DNA of 62,199 nucleotides from Phocaeicola coprophilus (GCA_016900015.1 JACJJM010000022.1:1-62199), one strand, 5' to 3'. Positions 54,798 to 62,199 are shown, counted from the first letter of the stretch. The notes: generated from the letters alone by a model not told the origin. Translations and numbers: made by a program.

Positions 54798-54825
54798 CAC
54801 ACCATAACTGCAATCCTTCAAAACT

Positions 54826-55965
54826 ATGAACAAGACATTAGACATCAATCTGAGCGGACGCATGTTCCATGTGGACGAAGACGCGTACAAGCTCTTATAC
54901 GACTACTTATACAACCTGCGCCATGCGTTCGAACGCCAAGAAGGCGGCAACGAAATCATGGACGACCTGGAAAACCGCCTGGCCGAACTGCTGCTCGAAC
55001 GCATTTCCGACCGCCAGGAAGTGGTCTCACGCACCATCGTGGAAGAGGCCATCACCCGCCTGGGACGGCCCGAAGAAATCGCCGGAGAAGAGAACGAAGC
55101 CCCGGAGGCTGCACCAACCGGGGAAAACCCGACAGAAGCTCCTGCGGACACAGCTCAGGGCGACACCGAAGCGACTGAGGATAAGACGGAAGAAAAGACA
55201 GAGACTCCGCCGCCTCCACCCTCGTCCCGCAAACGCCTGTTCCGCGACCCGGACAACCGCATATTGGGCGGCGTGCTGGGCGGACTGGCCCTCTACCTGA
55301 ACTGGGACCCGACATTGCTGCGCCTGCTGCTCGTGGTCATCCTCATCGCCGGCTATGGCACCGTCATCCCCATCTACCTCATCTGCTGGCTTATCATCCC
55401 GAAGGCCACGACGGCTGCCGACAAGCTCAGCATGAGAGGCCAACCCATCACGATGGAAAACATCGGCAAGATGGTGACTAATGGCATAGAAAGCGCCGGA
55501 GAATACATCCGCTCCGACAAACCGCGCACCGCGCTCCAGCGCTTTGCCGACGCCCTTGTGTCGGTCATCGGCGCCATCCTCAAAGTGGCGCTCGTGCTGG
55601 TGGGCATCTGCTGTGCACCGTTCCTGCTGGTGCTGCTCGTGGTGTTCATCGTTCTCACCATCGCCTTCGTGAAGCTGTTTGTCGAAGGTTCAGCCTCCCT
55701 GCCCTACTTCTTGTCCGAGGCATTCCCCATCGCGGCCGACGCCGGTGTCTGGAGCCTCGTGTGCGGCATCAGCCTCGTCCTGGGCATTGCCCTGCTGGTG
55801 ATGAGTTTCCTCAGCGGCATCTTCAGCTTGTCTTTCAAGTGGAAAGGGCTGTCTGCACGCAGTATGAAGATAATGCTCATCCTGGCTGCCGTGTGCCTTG
55901 TCGTGGCAGGAGTCACCTTCGTGGTCTCTGGCTACCAGGCCTATGTGCACAACTATCTGTACTGA
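54826..55965 (+). CDS. PspC-domain membrane protein
   Basis: A 379-residue envelope protein. Residues 1-90 form a soluble helical domain (DEDAYKLLYDYLYNLRHAFE ... VEEAITRLGRPEEIAG). A Glu/Thr/Pro-rich linker follows (about 90-135). The PspC domain spans about 138-195 (KRLFRDPDNRILGGVLGGLA then LICWLIIPKA). Three or four further helices occupy 245-379. Such proteins are linked to phage-shock-type membrane stress. It lies 28 bp after the small membrane protein gene and ends the operon. Confidence 0.9.
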   Translation: MNKTLDINLSGRMFHVDEDAYKLLYDYLYNLRHAFERQEGGNEIMDDLENRLAELLLERISDRQEVVSRTIVEEAITRLGRPEEIAGEENEAPEAAPTGENPTEAPADTAQGDTEATEDKTEEKTETPPPPPSSRKRLFRDPDNRILGGVLGGLALYLNWDPTLLRLLLVVILIAGYGTVIPIYLICWLIIPKATTAADKLSMRGQPITMENIGKMVTNGIESAGEYIRSDKPRTALQRFADALVSVIGAILKVALVLVGICCAPFLLVLLVVFIVLTIAFVKLFVEGSASLPYFLSEAFPIAADAGVWSLVCGISLVLGIALLVMSFLSGIFSLSFKWKGLSARSMKIMLILAAVCLVVAGVTFVVSGYQAYVHNYLY

Positions 55966-55982
55966 CAGCCCGGCCTCATCCG

Positions 55983-56046
55983 GCCAAAGTACGTATCTTT
56001 GATGACCAAAGTACGTATCTTTGACACCCAAAGTACGTACCTTTGG
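55983..56046. repeat. Tandem 22-bp repeat, three copies
   Basis: Three consecutive units start with CCAAAGTACGTATCTTTG (the third reads CCAAAGTACGTACCTTTG) with spacers TGA-x and CAC. Each unit is near-palindromic and contains a TAnnTTTG box. It lies between the convergent pspC and AraC genes. Confidence 0.85.
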
Positions 56047-56075
56047 CCGGCACACGGCGGCAGCGCGCAGCAGTG

Positions 56076-56984
56076 TCAGTTTGCCCCATGCCGGTAGTCG
56101 GCCGGAGAGACACCCGTCAGCTTCTTGAAAAGGGCGCAAAAATATTGCGTGCTGGGAAAGCCCAACAGCCGGGCAACAGCCGCAGGCGACGCCTCGCCTT
56201 TCGACAGCAGCCGTTTGGCCATCTCAATCTGGCGGATGGAGATGTATTCCTCCAGCGTCTTTCCGGTTTCAAACTTCAGGAGGTCGGCAAAGTAGGCCAC
56301 CGAGAGTCCCAGCTCTCCCGCGAAAGTTTCAGGACGGGGCAAACGCCCCCCCTGCAACTTGCCGGCAGAAAGATATTCATCGACCATCCGCCCGAAACGG
56401 GCAAGGATGGCCTTGTTTTTGTTTTCCCTGGTGATGAACTGGCGTTCGTAGTAGCGCGAACAATAGTCGAGCATCAGTTCGATGTGGCGCGAGAGAATGG
56501 TGCTCGAATGCGTGTCGATGGGATGGTGCAATTCCTCCTCGATGTTTTCCAGACAGCAGGTGATAGTGCCAGTCTCGCGTTGCGACAGATGAAGAGCCTC
56601 CTCTTTACGGTAATTGAAAAAAGTATAGTTCTGGATGTGGTTTCTCAGCGATGTGCGAAACAGCAAATCGGGATGGAAGGCCAACAGCCAGCCCTTGTCC
56701 GGTAACGTGTTGTCCTCGCTCATGCGGAATATCTCCCCCGGTGTGAGAAACACCATCGTGGCGTAGGCGAAGTCGTCATAACGCCGTCCGCAACAGCAAC
56801 ACCCGTCAGGGCATTCCTCGATGAGCAAGACGGCATAGAATTCAAACCTTACCCGGTCCTGCTCCAATCCTGGTTTCTCCAGATTGATGATGGTGACTTG
56901 CGGATGCAACGTCTTCATGCCCAGGCAGCGGTTGCATTCACACACAGTCTTTAAGTCCAAAGTATCCTTGTCTTCTGTCTTCAT
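56076..56984 (-). CDS. AraC-family transcriptional regulator
   Basis: A 302-residue regulator. The N-terminal half is a cupin-like sensor with an odd cysteine cluster (CPDGCCCCGRRYDDF, about 55-70), besides two more cysteines near the start (VCECNRCLG), which could bind metal or sense redox state. The C-terminal double helix-turn-helix is about 200-300 (FAGELGLSVAYFADLLKFETG and AVARLLGFPSTQYFCALFKKLTG). It diverges from DUF3737-EamA-DUF418, which it probably controls. Confidence 0.92.
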   Translation of the reverse strand: MKTEDKDTLDLKTVCECNRCLGMKTLHPQVTIINLEKPGLEQDRVRFEFYAVLLIEECPDGCCCCGRRYDDFAYATMVFLTPGEIFRMSEDNTLPDKGWLLAFHPDLLFRTSLRNHIQNYTFFNYRKEEALHLSQRETGTITCCLENIEEELHHPIDTHSSTILSRHIELMLDYCSRYYERQFITRENKNKAILARFGRMVDEYLSAGKLQGGRLPRPETFAGELGLSVAYFADLLKFETGKTLEEYISIRQIEMAKRLLSKGEASPAAVARLLGFPSTQYFCALFKKLTGVSPADYRHGAN

Positions 56985-57021
56985 TATGCGTCAAATCAGT
57001 CATTTGCCACGATACGTGATG

Positions 57022-57029
57022 CAAAGATA
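57022..57029 (-). promoter_or_regulatory. -7 box (TATCTTTG) of the AraC gene
   Basis: CAAAGATA on the plus strand, exact match on the minus strand, 38 bp before the AraC ATG. Confidence 0.6.
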
Positions 57030-57120
57030 CGCATCATTGGCCGTAGCAGATAACCTTTTTTACAGACAATGTAACCCCATTTACTGATTCTCCGGCAAGG
57101 GACTCGGCCGGGCAGAACCT

Positions 57121-57158
57121 TTCCGTAATCCGGGTAGCTCCTTCCGTAATTCGTCTAC
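57121..57158 (+). promoter_or_regulatory. Direct repeat, candidate AraC operator
   Basis: TTCCGTAAT occurs at 57121-57129 and 57142-57150, exactly 21 bp apart, each followed by a CG..TA.CT pattern. Two helical turns of spacing and a position about 30-60 bp before the -7 box fit a direct-repeat AraC site. Confidence 0.55.
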
Positions 57159-57180
57159 CTTCAGAAACCGTGCGTCTTCG

Positions 57181-57188
57181 TAATTTTG
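57181..57188 (+). promoter_or_regulatory. -7 box (TAATTTTG) of the DUF3737 operon
   Basis: Exact TAnnTTTG match 33 bp before the ATG at 57222. Confidence 0.62.
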
Positions 57189-57221
57189 CAGCGTAGAAAA
57201 ACCGTTTTAATCTCTATAACT

Positions 57222-58076
57222 ATGCAACTGATTAAAGACAAAGAATTTGGCGGCGAACGCCCACTCTTCGCTTCACATGACCTCCATCTGGACAACGTGA
57301 CCATCCTGGCCGGCGAATCGGCTATCAAGGAATGCAGCAACATCGTGGCAACCCACTGCCGCTTCGAAGGCAACTATCCCTTCTGGCACGTGCACGGCTT
57401 CACCATACAAGACTGCTACTTCGCAGTGGGCGGACGGTCGGCCTTGTGGTATTCCGACCATCTGAAGATGACCGACACCCTCATCGACGCACCCAAAATG
57501 TTTCGTGAGATGAACGACATCGAACTCGAACACGTCGTGATGAACGACGCCGACGAAGTGTTCTGGCGCTGCGAACGCATACGCGCAAACGACTTGAAGC
57601 TCCACGGAGGAACTTACCCTTTTATGTTCAGCAATCATATCTATGTGGACGGCTTGGAAAGCGACAGTAAATACGTGTTCCAGTACGTAAAGGACGTGGA
57701 GATACACAACGCACGCATCACGACCAAAGACGCTTTCTGGGAAGTGGAGGACGTGACCATCTACGACTCGGAGCTCAACGGCGAATACCTCGGATGGCAC
57801 TCACGCCGCCTGCGGCTGGTGAACTGCCACATCTCTGGCGAGCAACCGCTATGTTACGCCCACGACCTGGTGTTGGAAAACTGCACTTTCGACCCGTCGT
57901 GCGACCGGGCATTCGAATACTCCACAGTCCGTGCCGACATCCGCGGCAGCATTACCAACATCAAGAACCCAACGTCGGGACACATCGTGGCCGACCACAT
58001 CGGCTCGATAACGCTTGATGAGAACATTCAAGCTCCTGCCGATTGCATCATCGAACAACGAAACTGTTGCCAATGA
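57222..58076 (+). CDS. DUF3737 family protein, parallel beta-helix
   Basis: A 284-residue cytosolic protein of the DUF3737 family. It is built of short repeating strands (LHLDNVTILAG, IVATHCRFEGN, FTIQDCYFAVG, VEIHNARITTK, VTIYDSELNGE, LRLVNCHISGE), a right-handed beta-helix pattern like that of pectate lyase relatives. It has no signal peptide. The start at 57222 (MQLIKDKEFGG) was chosen over an upstream in-frame ATG because the family begins here and it suits the promoter. Function is unknown. Its stop overlaps the EamA start by four bases. Confidence 0.85.
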   Translation: MQLIKDKEFGGERPLFASHDLHLDNVTILAGESAIKECSNIVATHCRFEGNYPFWHVHGFTIQDCYFAVGGRSALWYSDHLKMTDTLIDAPKMFREMNDIELEHVVMNDADEVFWRCERIRANDLKLHGGTYPFMFSNHIYVDGLESDSKYVFQYVKDVEIHNARITTKDAFWEVEDVTIYDSELNGEYLGWHSRRLRLVNCHISGEQPLCYAHDLVLENCTFDPSCDRAFEYSTVRADIRGSITNIKNPTSGHIVADHIGSITLDENIQAPADCIIEQRNCCQ

Positions 58077-58990
58077 AAACCACTGCCGGCCGCCTGTCCG
58101 TCATCACTGCCTACTTCCTTATCTATGTAGTCTGGGGCTCGACCTACTACTTTATCAGTGTGGCACTGGAAGGACTGCCTACATTCCTGCTCGGAGCACT
58201 GCGTTTCAGCGCGGCCGGCCTGTTGCTGCTCTCCTTCTGTGGAATCTGCCGCGGCGAAAGCGTGTTCCGCGCACAGCTCATCCGGCGCTCTGCCGTGAGC
58301 GGCATTGTGCTGCTCTTCGTCGACATGGCCGTCATCATGCTGGCACAACGCTACGTGAGCAGCAGCCTGGTAGCCATCGTCGCTTCGTCCACGGCCATCT
58401 GGATTATGCTGCTTGACGCTCCGATGTGGCGGACCAATTTCCGAAGCCGCCACACCTTGTGCGGCGTCATTCTGGGATTTGTCGGGGTGGGATTGCTCTA
58501 TGCCGAACAGGTGGATACCGACAGTGGTGCCCATCCACACAGCGAATACGGCATACTCCTCCTCATCGGTGGATGCATCTCCTGGGCATTGGGCACGCTT
58601 TATGCCAAATACCGCTCGTCAGCCGCCGAGGATGTAAACGGATTTGCCGGCTCTGCCTGGCAAATGCTGACAGCCAGCCTGATGTTCTGGCTCTGCGCAG
58701 GATTCTTCGACGACTTCTCTTTCGCTGACTTGTCCCGCGTCCCCCGACGCTCCTGGCTCGCCCTGGCCTATCTGGTGACCTTCGGCTCCTTGCTGGCTTA
58801 TTCGGCCTATGTCTGGCTGCTCAAAGTGCGTCCTGCCACAGAAGTGGCAACCCATGCTTATGTCAATCCCGTCGTGGCTGTCGTACTCGGAGCCGGACTT
58901 GGCGGCGAAGAAGTCACCCTGGTGCAACTGGCCGGACTGGCAGTAATCCTCGCAAGCGTTATGCTGGTAAACAAAAAGAAACAAAACTAA
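58073..58990 (+). CDS. EamA/DMT-family transporter
   Basis: A 305-residue inner-membrane protein with ten helices in two EamA halves (VVWGSTYYFISVALEGLPTFLLGALRF and GILLLIGGCISWALGTLYAKY). The ATG at 58073 overlaps the DUF3737 stop (ATGA), which fixes the start over an earlier in-frame ATG. The final helix has YVNPVVAVVLGAGLGGEEV, typical of RhaT/YdcZ-like exporters of metabolites. The substrate is unknown. It is the middle gene of the AraC-linked operon. Confidence 0.9.
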   Translation: MKTTAGRLSVITAYFLIYVVWGSTYYFISVALEGLPTFLLGALRFSAAGLLLLSFCGICRGESVFRAQLIRRSAVSGIVLLFVDMAVIMLAQRYVSSSLVAIVASSTAIWIMLLDAPMWRTNFRSRHTLCGVILGFVGVGLLYAEQVDTDSGAHPHSEYGILLLIGGCISWALGTLYAKYRSSAAEDVNGFAGSAWQMLTASLMFWLCAGFFDDFSFADLSRVPRRSWLALAYLVTFGSLLAYSAYVWLLKVRPATEVATHAYVNPVVAVVLGAGLGGEEVTLVQLAGLAVILASVMLVNKKKQN

Positions 58991-58994
58991 ACTC

Positions 58995-60224
58995 ATGACG
59001 ACCCACACCCTCTCCCCTGTCCGTTCCTCCGAACGCTACGTCATCCTCGATGCACTGCGCGGCTTTGCCTTGCTTGGCATCTGCATGGCCAATTTCCCTG
59101 AATTCTCCCTCTTCACATTCCTCAAGCCGGAAGCAGCCGCGGCCCTGCCCACAGCTGCCATAGACCGGTTTGTCCGCTACCTGACCTATGTCTTCGTGGA
59201 CGGCAAGTTCTATACGCTCTTCTCGCTCCTCTTCGGCATCGGATTCTCACTCATCATCACCCACGCCATGCAAAAGGGTGCAGACGGTTTCCGCATTTTC
59301 TACCGGCGCATGACCGTATTGGCTGTCATCGGCTTCCTGCACCTGATGTTCATCTGGAGCGGTGACATCCTGATGTTCTACGCCCTGCTGGGACTGCTGC
59401 TTCCCTGCTTCCGCCATGTGTCCGACCGAGGGTTGCTCACGTGGGCAGCCGTACTGCTCATTGTGCTTGTCTTCATCGACCTGGCGTGTGAAGTGGCCGA
59501 ATTCTATCCGGCCCGCCGAGTCGTCGAACTGCAAGCCTGTTACTGTGCCAAGTATGGCATTACGGAGGAAAACTTCGCCTACTGGCTGCGCGACATCAAT
59601 GACTATGAAGGCATGTTCCAGTTTCTGATACAAGGGGCTTTGGTGCGTGTGCAGGAATTCATGGACGGCAACCGCTACTTCAAGGTGTTGGGACTCTTCC
59701 TCATCGGCTTCTATATCGGCCGCAAGCACATGTATGCCGACCTCGAAAGCCGCCGTCTGTGGCTGAAACATGTCTGCCGCGCCGGGATGCTGGCGGGGCT
59801 TCCTCTGTCGCTTGTCTACGCTTGGAGCTGCATGAATGCCCACCCGCTAGGGCTGACGGCACACAGCGTGCTCTACCTGCTCAGCGTCTATCCGCTCGGA
59901 TTCGCCTACATGGCAGGGCTTTGCCTGCTCTATCTGAAAAGTAAAAATGGATGGTTCTGGAAATGGCTGGCCGCACCCGGCCGCATGGCTCTGACCAACT
60001 ACATCGGACAGTCTGTCATCGGTGTATGCCTCTTCTACGGCATCGGGTTGGGATGGGGAGCCGACATCGGCGCAGCCTACACTGAAGGAATCGTGCTTGC
60101 CGTCTATGTGCTGCAAGTCGTCTTCAGCCGTCTGTGGCTGTCAGCCTTCCGCTTTGGCCCGCTGGAATGGGGATGGAGAATGCTCACCTACGGCAAATGG
60201 TTCAGACTGAGGAACGAAGGGTAA
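58995..60224 (+). CDS. DUF418 family membrane protein (YeiB-like)
   Basis: A 409-residue inner-membrane protein with about ten helices. The N-terminus RYVILDALRGFALLGICMANFPEF is diagnostic of the heparan-alpha-glucosaminide acetyltransferase-like/DUF418 superfamily. The C-terminal DUF418 block includes GRMALTNYIGQSVIGVCLFYG and FGPLEWGWRMLTYGKW. It starts 4 bp after the EamA gene. A membrane acyltransferase role is possible but unproven. It converges on the CYTH gene with 15 bp between. Confidence 0.9.
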   Translation: MTTHTLSPVRSSERYVILDALRGFALLGICMANFPEFSLFTFLKPEAAAALPTAAIDRFVRYLTYVFVDGKFYTLFSLLFGIGFSLIITHAMQKGADGFRIFYRRMTVLAVIGFLHLMFIWSGDILMFYALLGLLLPCFRHVSDRGLLTWAAVLLIVLVFIDLACEVAEFYPARRVVELQACYCAKYGITEENFAYWLRDINDYEGMFQFLIQGALVRVQEFMDGNRYFKVLGLFLIGFYIGRKHMYADLESRRLWLKHVCRAGMLAGLPLSLVYAWSCMNAHPLGLTAHSVLYLLSVYPLGFAYMAGLCLLYLKSKNGWFWKWLAAPGRMALTNYIGQSVIGVCLFYGIGLGWGADIGAAYTEGIVLAVYVLQVVFSRLWLSAFRFGPLEWGWRMLTYGKWFRLRNEG

Positions 60225-60239
60225 GCAGGGAAGCCTTCC

Positions 60240-60707
60240 TCACCAGCTCGTGTAGGGATGGCAGGAGAGATAGGCATTGTAGAAACGTTCGTCGCCGGTC
60301 ACTTCCCGGCCGAAGAAAGGAGGCGGGCTGAAGGCTTCAGACTCGTCAGACAGCTCCACTTCCGCCATCACCAGGCCCTCATTCTCGCCATGAAACTCGT
60401 CGACCTCTATCGTGTGCCGTCCCCAGCGCACCAGATAGCGCGTCTTCTCTATCCGTCCAGGCTCGCAGAGGCGCATCAGTTCACGCGCGTCGGCCACGGA
60501 AATCTCCTGTTCCCACTCGTAACGGCTCAAGCCGGAAGCGTCAGACGCTCCTTTGATGGTCAGGAATCCACGGTCGTCGCTGATGCGGACACGCACACAA
60601 CGCTCCGGAGCACGGCAAATGTAGCCTTGCGCCATCTGTCTGGCGGCGTAGGCTACATCGCGGAACTCTCCTGTAACGAGAAATTTTCGTTCTATTTCTT
60701 GCGGCAT
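60240..60707 (-). CDS. CYTH domain protein (triphosphate tunnel family)
   Basis: A 155-residue protein of the bacterial CYTH family, which acts on tripolyphosphate or similar triphosphates. The signature EIERKFL is at residues 4-10. Charged tunnel strands follow (RVRISDDRGFLTIKG, EKTRYLVRWGRHTIEVDEFHGENEGLVMAEVEL). It is the third gene of the prfB unit, 18 bp after the 46-residue membrane peptide gene. Confidence 0.92.
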   Translation of the reverse strand: MPQEIERKFLVTGEFRDVAYAARQMAQGYICRAPERCVRVRISDDRGFLTIKGASDASGLSRYEWEQEISVADARELMRLCEPGRIEKTRYLVRWGRHTIEVDEFHGENEGLVMAEVELSDESEAFSPPPFFGREVTGDERFYNAYLSCHPYTSW

Positions 60708-60725
60708 AGCGTCACCTCACAAGGT

Positions 60726-60866
60726 TCAGGCCCACACGGAATAGACAATCATGGCTATGACAGCCAGGACTATCAGACCGATGAATATACCCTTCACCAC
60801 GCGGTCGGCTTTCTGTTCCTCGCGACGCTCGTGTGCCTCATGCTTCTGTTGTCTCTTTTGACTCAT
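60726..60866 (-). CDS. 46-residue membrane peptide
   Basis: The minus strand encodes a highly charged N-terminal half (MSQKRQQKHEAHERREEQK), then one helix (IFIGLIVLAVIAMIVYSVWA) reaching the C-terminus. This is the layout of a tail-anchored or N-in single-pass protein. It lies 32 bp after prfB and 18 bp before the CYTH gene on the same strand, so it is probably co-transcribed. No family was recognised. Confidence 0.65.
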   Translation of the reverse strand: MSQKRQQKHEAHERREEQKADRVVKGIFIGLIVLAVIAMIVYSVWA

Positions 60867-60898
60867 GGTTATTATCTTTTAAAGGTTACTGTTTCTTC

Positions 60899-62014
60899 TT
60901 ACACTTCCGAATCACCAAACTCCATCAGGTAGGCCTTGATGAACCCGTCTATTTTGCCGTCCATCACGCCGTTCACGTCTGACGTCTGATAATTCGTGCG
61001 ATGGTCTTTCACGCGACGGTCGTCGAACACATAGCTGCGTATCTGCGACCCCCACTCGATTTTCTTCTTTCCGGCCTCGATTTTAGCCTGCTCGGCCATG
61101 CGGTGCTTCATCTCCTTGTCATAGAGCATGGAGCGGAGCAATCGGAGGGCATTCTCGCGGTTCTTGGGCTGGTCGCGCGTCTCGGTGTTTTCGATGAGGA
61201 TTTCTTCCTCCTCGCCCGTATAGGGGTCTTTGTACTGGTAGCGCAGACGGACACCTGACTCCACCTTGTTCACGTTCTGTCCGCCGGCACCGCCGCTTCG
61301 GAACGTGTCCCACGAGATGCGTGCCTGCTCGATGTTGACCTCGATGGTGTCGTCCACCAACGGGGTGACAAAGACCGACGCGAATGAAGTCATGCGCTTC
61401 CCCTGGGCATTGTAGGGAGAGACACGCACCAGGCGGTGCACGCCGTTTTCCCCCTTCAAGTAACCGTAGGCATAAGGACCTGTAATCTCGATGGTACAAG
61501 TCTTGATGCCGGCCTCGTCGCCTTCCTGCAAGTTGGCAATGGCCGTCTTGTAGCCATGAGTTTCAGCATAGCGCAGATACATGCGCATCAACATGCTGGC
61601 CCAGTCCTGACTTTCCGTGCCGCCGGCCCCGGAGTTTATCTTCAGCACACAATCCATCTGGTCGGCTTCCTGCCGGAGCATGTTCTTCAGCTCCAAAGCT
61701 TCGACAGCCGAAAGCGCCTTGGCGTAAGCCTCGTCCACCTCTTCATCCGTGACGAGCTCGTCTTTGTGGAAATCGAAGGCCAGTTGCAATTCGTCGCTCA
61801 GGTTTTTCACATCCTTATAGCCGTCAATCCAGGCTTGCAGGCTTTTCACCTTCTTCATCTGAGCCTCAGCCTTCTTGGCATCGTCCCAAAAGCCGGGTGC
61901 TTGTGTGCGGAGTTGTTCTTCCTCCACCTGGACCAGCTTGGCATCAATATCCAGATAACGCTTCAACGCTTCGGTACGTTCTTTGACATCTTTCAGTTGT
62001 TCGATAGTTATCAT
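60899..62014 (-). CDS. prfB: Peptide chain release factor 2
   Basis: A 371-residue translation terminator for UGA/UAA. The peptidyl-transfer motif GGAGGQNVNKVESG is about residue 243. The stop-codon recognition tripeptide reads SPY (VSPYNAQGKRMTSF) where E. coli RF2 has SPF. The region corresponding to the E. coli programmed frameshift (RGYL-D) is read straight through here as CGT TAT CTG GAT, with no in-frame UGA, so the autoregulatory frameshift is absent. It heads a unit with the membrane peptide and CYTH genes. Confidence 0.97.
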   Translation of the reverse strand: MITIEQLKDVKERTEALKRYLDIDAKLVQVEEEQLRTQAPGFWDDAKKAEAQMKKVKSLQAWIDGYKDVKNLSDELQLAFDFHKDELVTDEEVDEAYAKALSAVEALELKNMLRQEADQMDCVLKINSGAGGTESQDWASMLMRMYLRYAETHGYKTAIANLQEGDEAGIKTCTIEITGPYAYGYLKGENGVHRLVRVSPYNAQGKRMTSFASVFVTPLVDDTIEVNIEQARISWDTFRSGGAGGQNVNKVESGVRLRYQYKDPYTGEEEEILIENTETRDQPKNRENALRLLRSMLYDKEMKHRMAEQAKIEAGKKKIEWGSQIRSYVFDDRRVKDHRTNYQTSDVNGVMDGKIDGFIKAYLMEFGDSEV

Positions 62015-62045
62015 GCTTGGGTACTAATTTTTCGTTTTTTGGTGA

Positions 62046-62053
62046 CAAAGATA
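62046..62053 (-). promoter_or_regulatory. -7 box (TATCTTTG) of prfB
   Basis: CAAAGATA on the plus strand, exact match on the minus strand, 32 bp before the prfB ATG. Confidence 0.65.
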
Positions 62054-62156
62054 CAGATATTCCGTGAGGTTTGGCTCATCGAAAAGGGCAAAAGCAAACA
62101 AAATCGGAGAAATGAAGACATGGGCAGAGTCAACCAGCAAGTGCAACATTAGGAAA

Positions 62157-62164
62157 TATTTTTG
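62157..62164 (+). promoter_or_regulatory. -7 box (TATTTTTG) of the right-edge gene
   Basis: Exact TAnnTTTG match 20 bp before the ATG at 62185. It diverges from the prfB promoter. Confidence 0.45.
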
Positions 62165-62184
62165 AAGAAACATTCAGCGGAGGT

Positions 62185-62199
62185 ATGAAAATTGAGTTT
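62185..62199 (+). CDS. First codons of a gene cut by the right edge
   Basis: ATG AAA ATT GAG TTT (MKIEF) follows a GGAGG ribosome-binding sequence, rare in this window, and a -7 box at 62157. Too short to identify. Confidence 0.35.

Noticed and set aside
55983-56046. Three tandem units considered as a small CRISPR array
   Set aside because: Spacers are only 3-4 bp, far too short, units are near-palindromic and no cas gene is present.
61940-61980. Programmed +1 frameshift in prfB
   Set aside because: The reading frame is continuous through the equivalent position and no in-frame TGA is present.
1-62199. tRNA, rRNA, transposase or phage genes
   Set aside because: I looked for T-loop GGTTCGAATCC-type sequences, ribosomal motifs, and transposase or integrase motifs while reading and found none. 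A dedicated scan was not possible.

Overview
The window reads as a chromosomal segment of a Bacteroidales bacterium, most likely Bacteroidaceae. Evidence: many promoters carry the Bacteroidetes -7 box TAnnTTTG with little Shine-Dalgarno signal; MurF and alanine racemase are fused; the complex I operon has NuoC and NuoD fused and no NuoE, NuoF or NuoG; a DUF1599 / DoxX-like / tpiA / SPOR / folE run is present; lipoproteins carry acidic residues just after the lipobox Cys; and HflX, DUF4954 and GSCFA genes occur together. No rRNA, tRNA, CRISPR array, transposase or phage gene was seen. Genes reach both edges of the window but are cut there.

Layout. 1-1524 is a repeat-filled intergenic region beside a truncated gene. 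1525-9286 (minus) holds a glycosyltransferase / LpxH-like phosphoesterase pair and a complete RND efflux operon. 9933-18683 (plus) is a housekeeping block: hflX, DUF4954, class I fumarase, a lipoprotein thioredoxin, a short GntR regulator and dnaG. 18777-22525 (minus) is the folE/SPOR/tpiA/DoxX-like/DUF1599 operon, followed by an ndk-M23 peptidase pair, a WcaJ-type sugar phosphotransferase and the GSCFA-(MurF-Alr) operon. dxs (plus) diverges from GSCFA. 32551-39184 (minus) is more accessory: a hydrolase, RibD-like reductase, aldo/keto reductase, iron-sulfur-type flavoprotein, AraC regulator and two putative surface lipoproteins. 39631-49639 (minus) is nuoA-B-CD-H-I-J-K-L-M-N, preceded by a small promoter-ORF-terminator unit. 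trkA-trkH follow. 54223-55965 (plus) is a padR-membrane protein-pspC operon. 56076-60224 is an AraC regulator divergent from DUF3737-EamA-DUF418. The window ends with prfB, a 46-residue membrane peptide and a CYTH protein (minus), then the first codons of another plus-strand gene.

Themes. Envelope and energy functions dominate: tripartite efflux, peptidoglycan precursor synthesis and hydrolysis, glycan initiation, isoprenoid supply (dxs), proton-translocating complex I and potassium uptake.

The most unusual content is non-coding. Long intergenic gaps carry several families of imperfect palindromes. One is a GC-rich module containing CGGAAAGGA/TCCTTTCCG, present in seven separate gaps. Another is a 204-bp nested palindrome with TTAA ends (24130-24333), resembling a miniature element. 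There are also a 110-bp direct repeat at a 480-bp offset, a 22-bp triple tandem repeat, and a 21-bp-spaced direct repeat that looks like an AraC operator. Calls were made by reading the sequence only; family names come from recalled knowledge and no database was searched.
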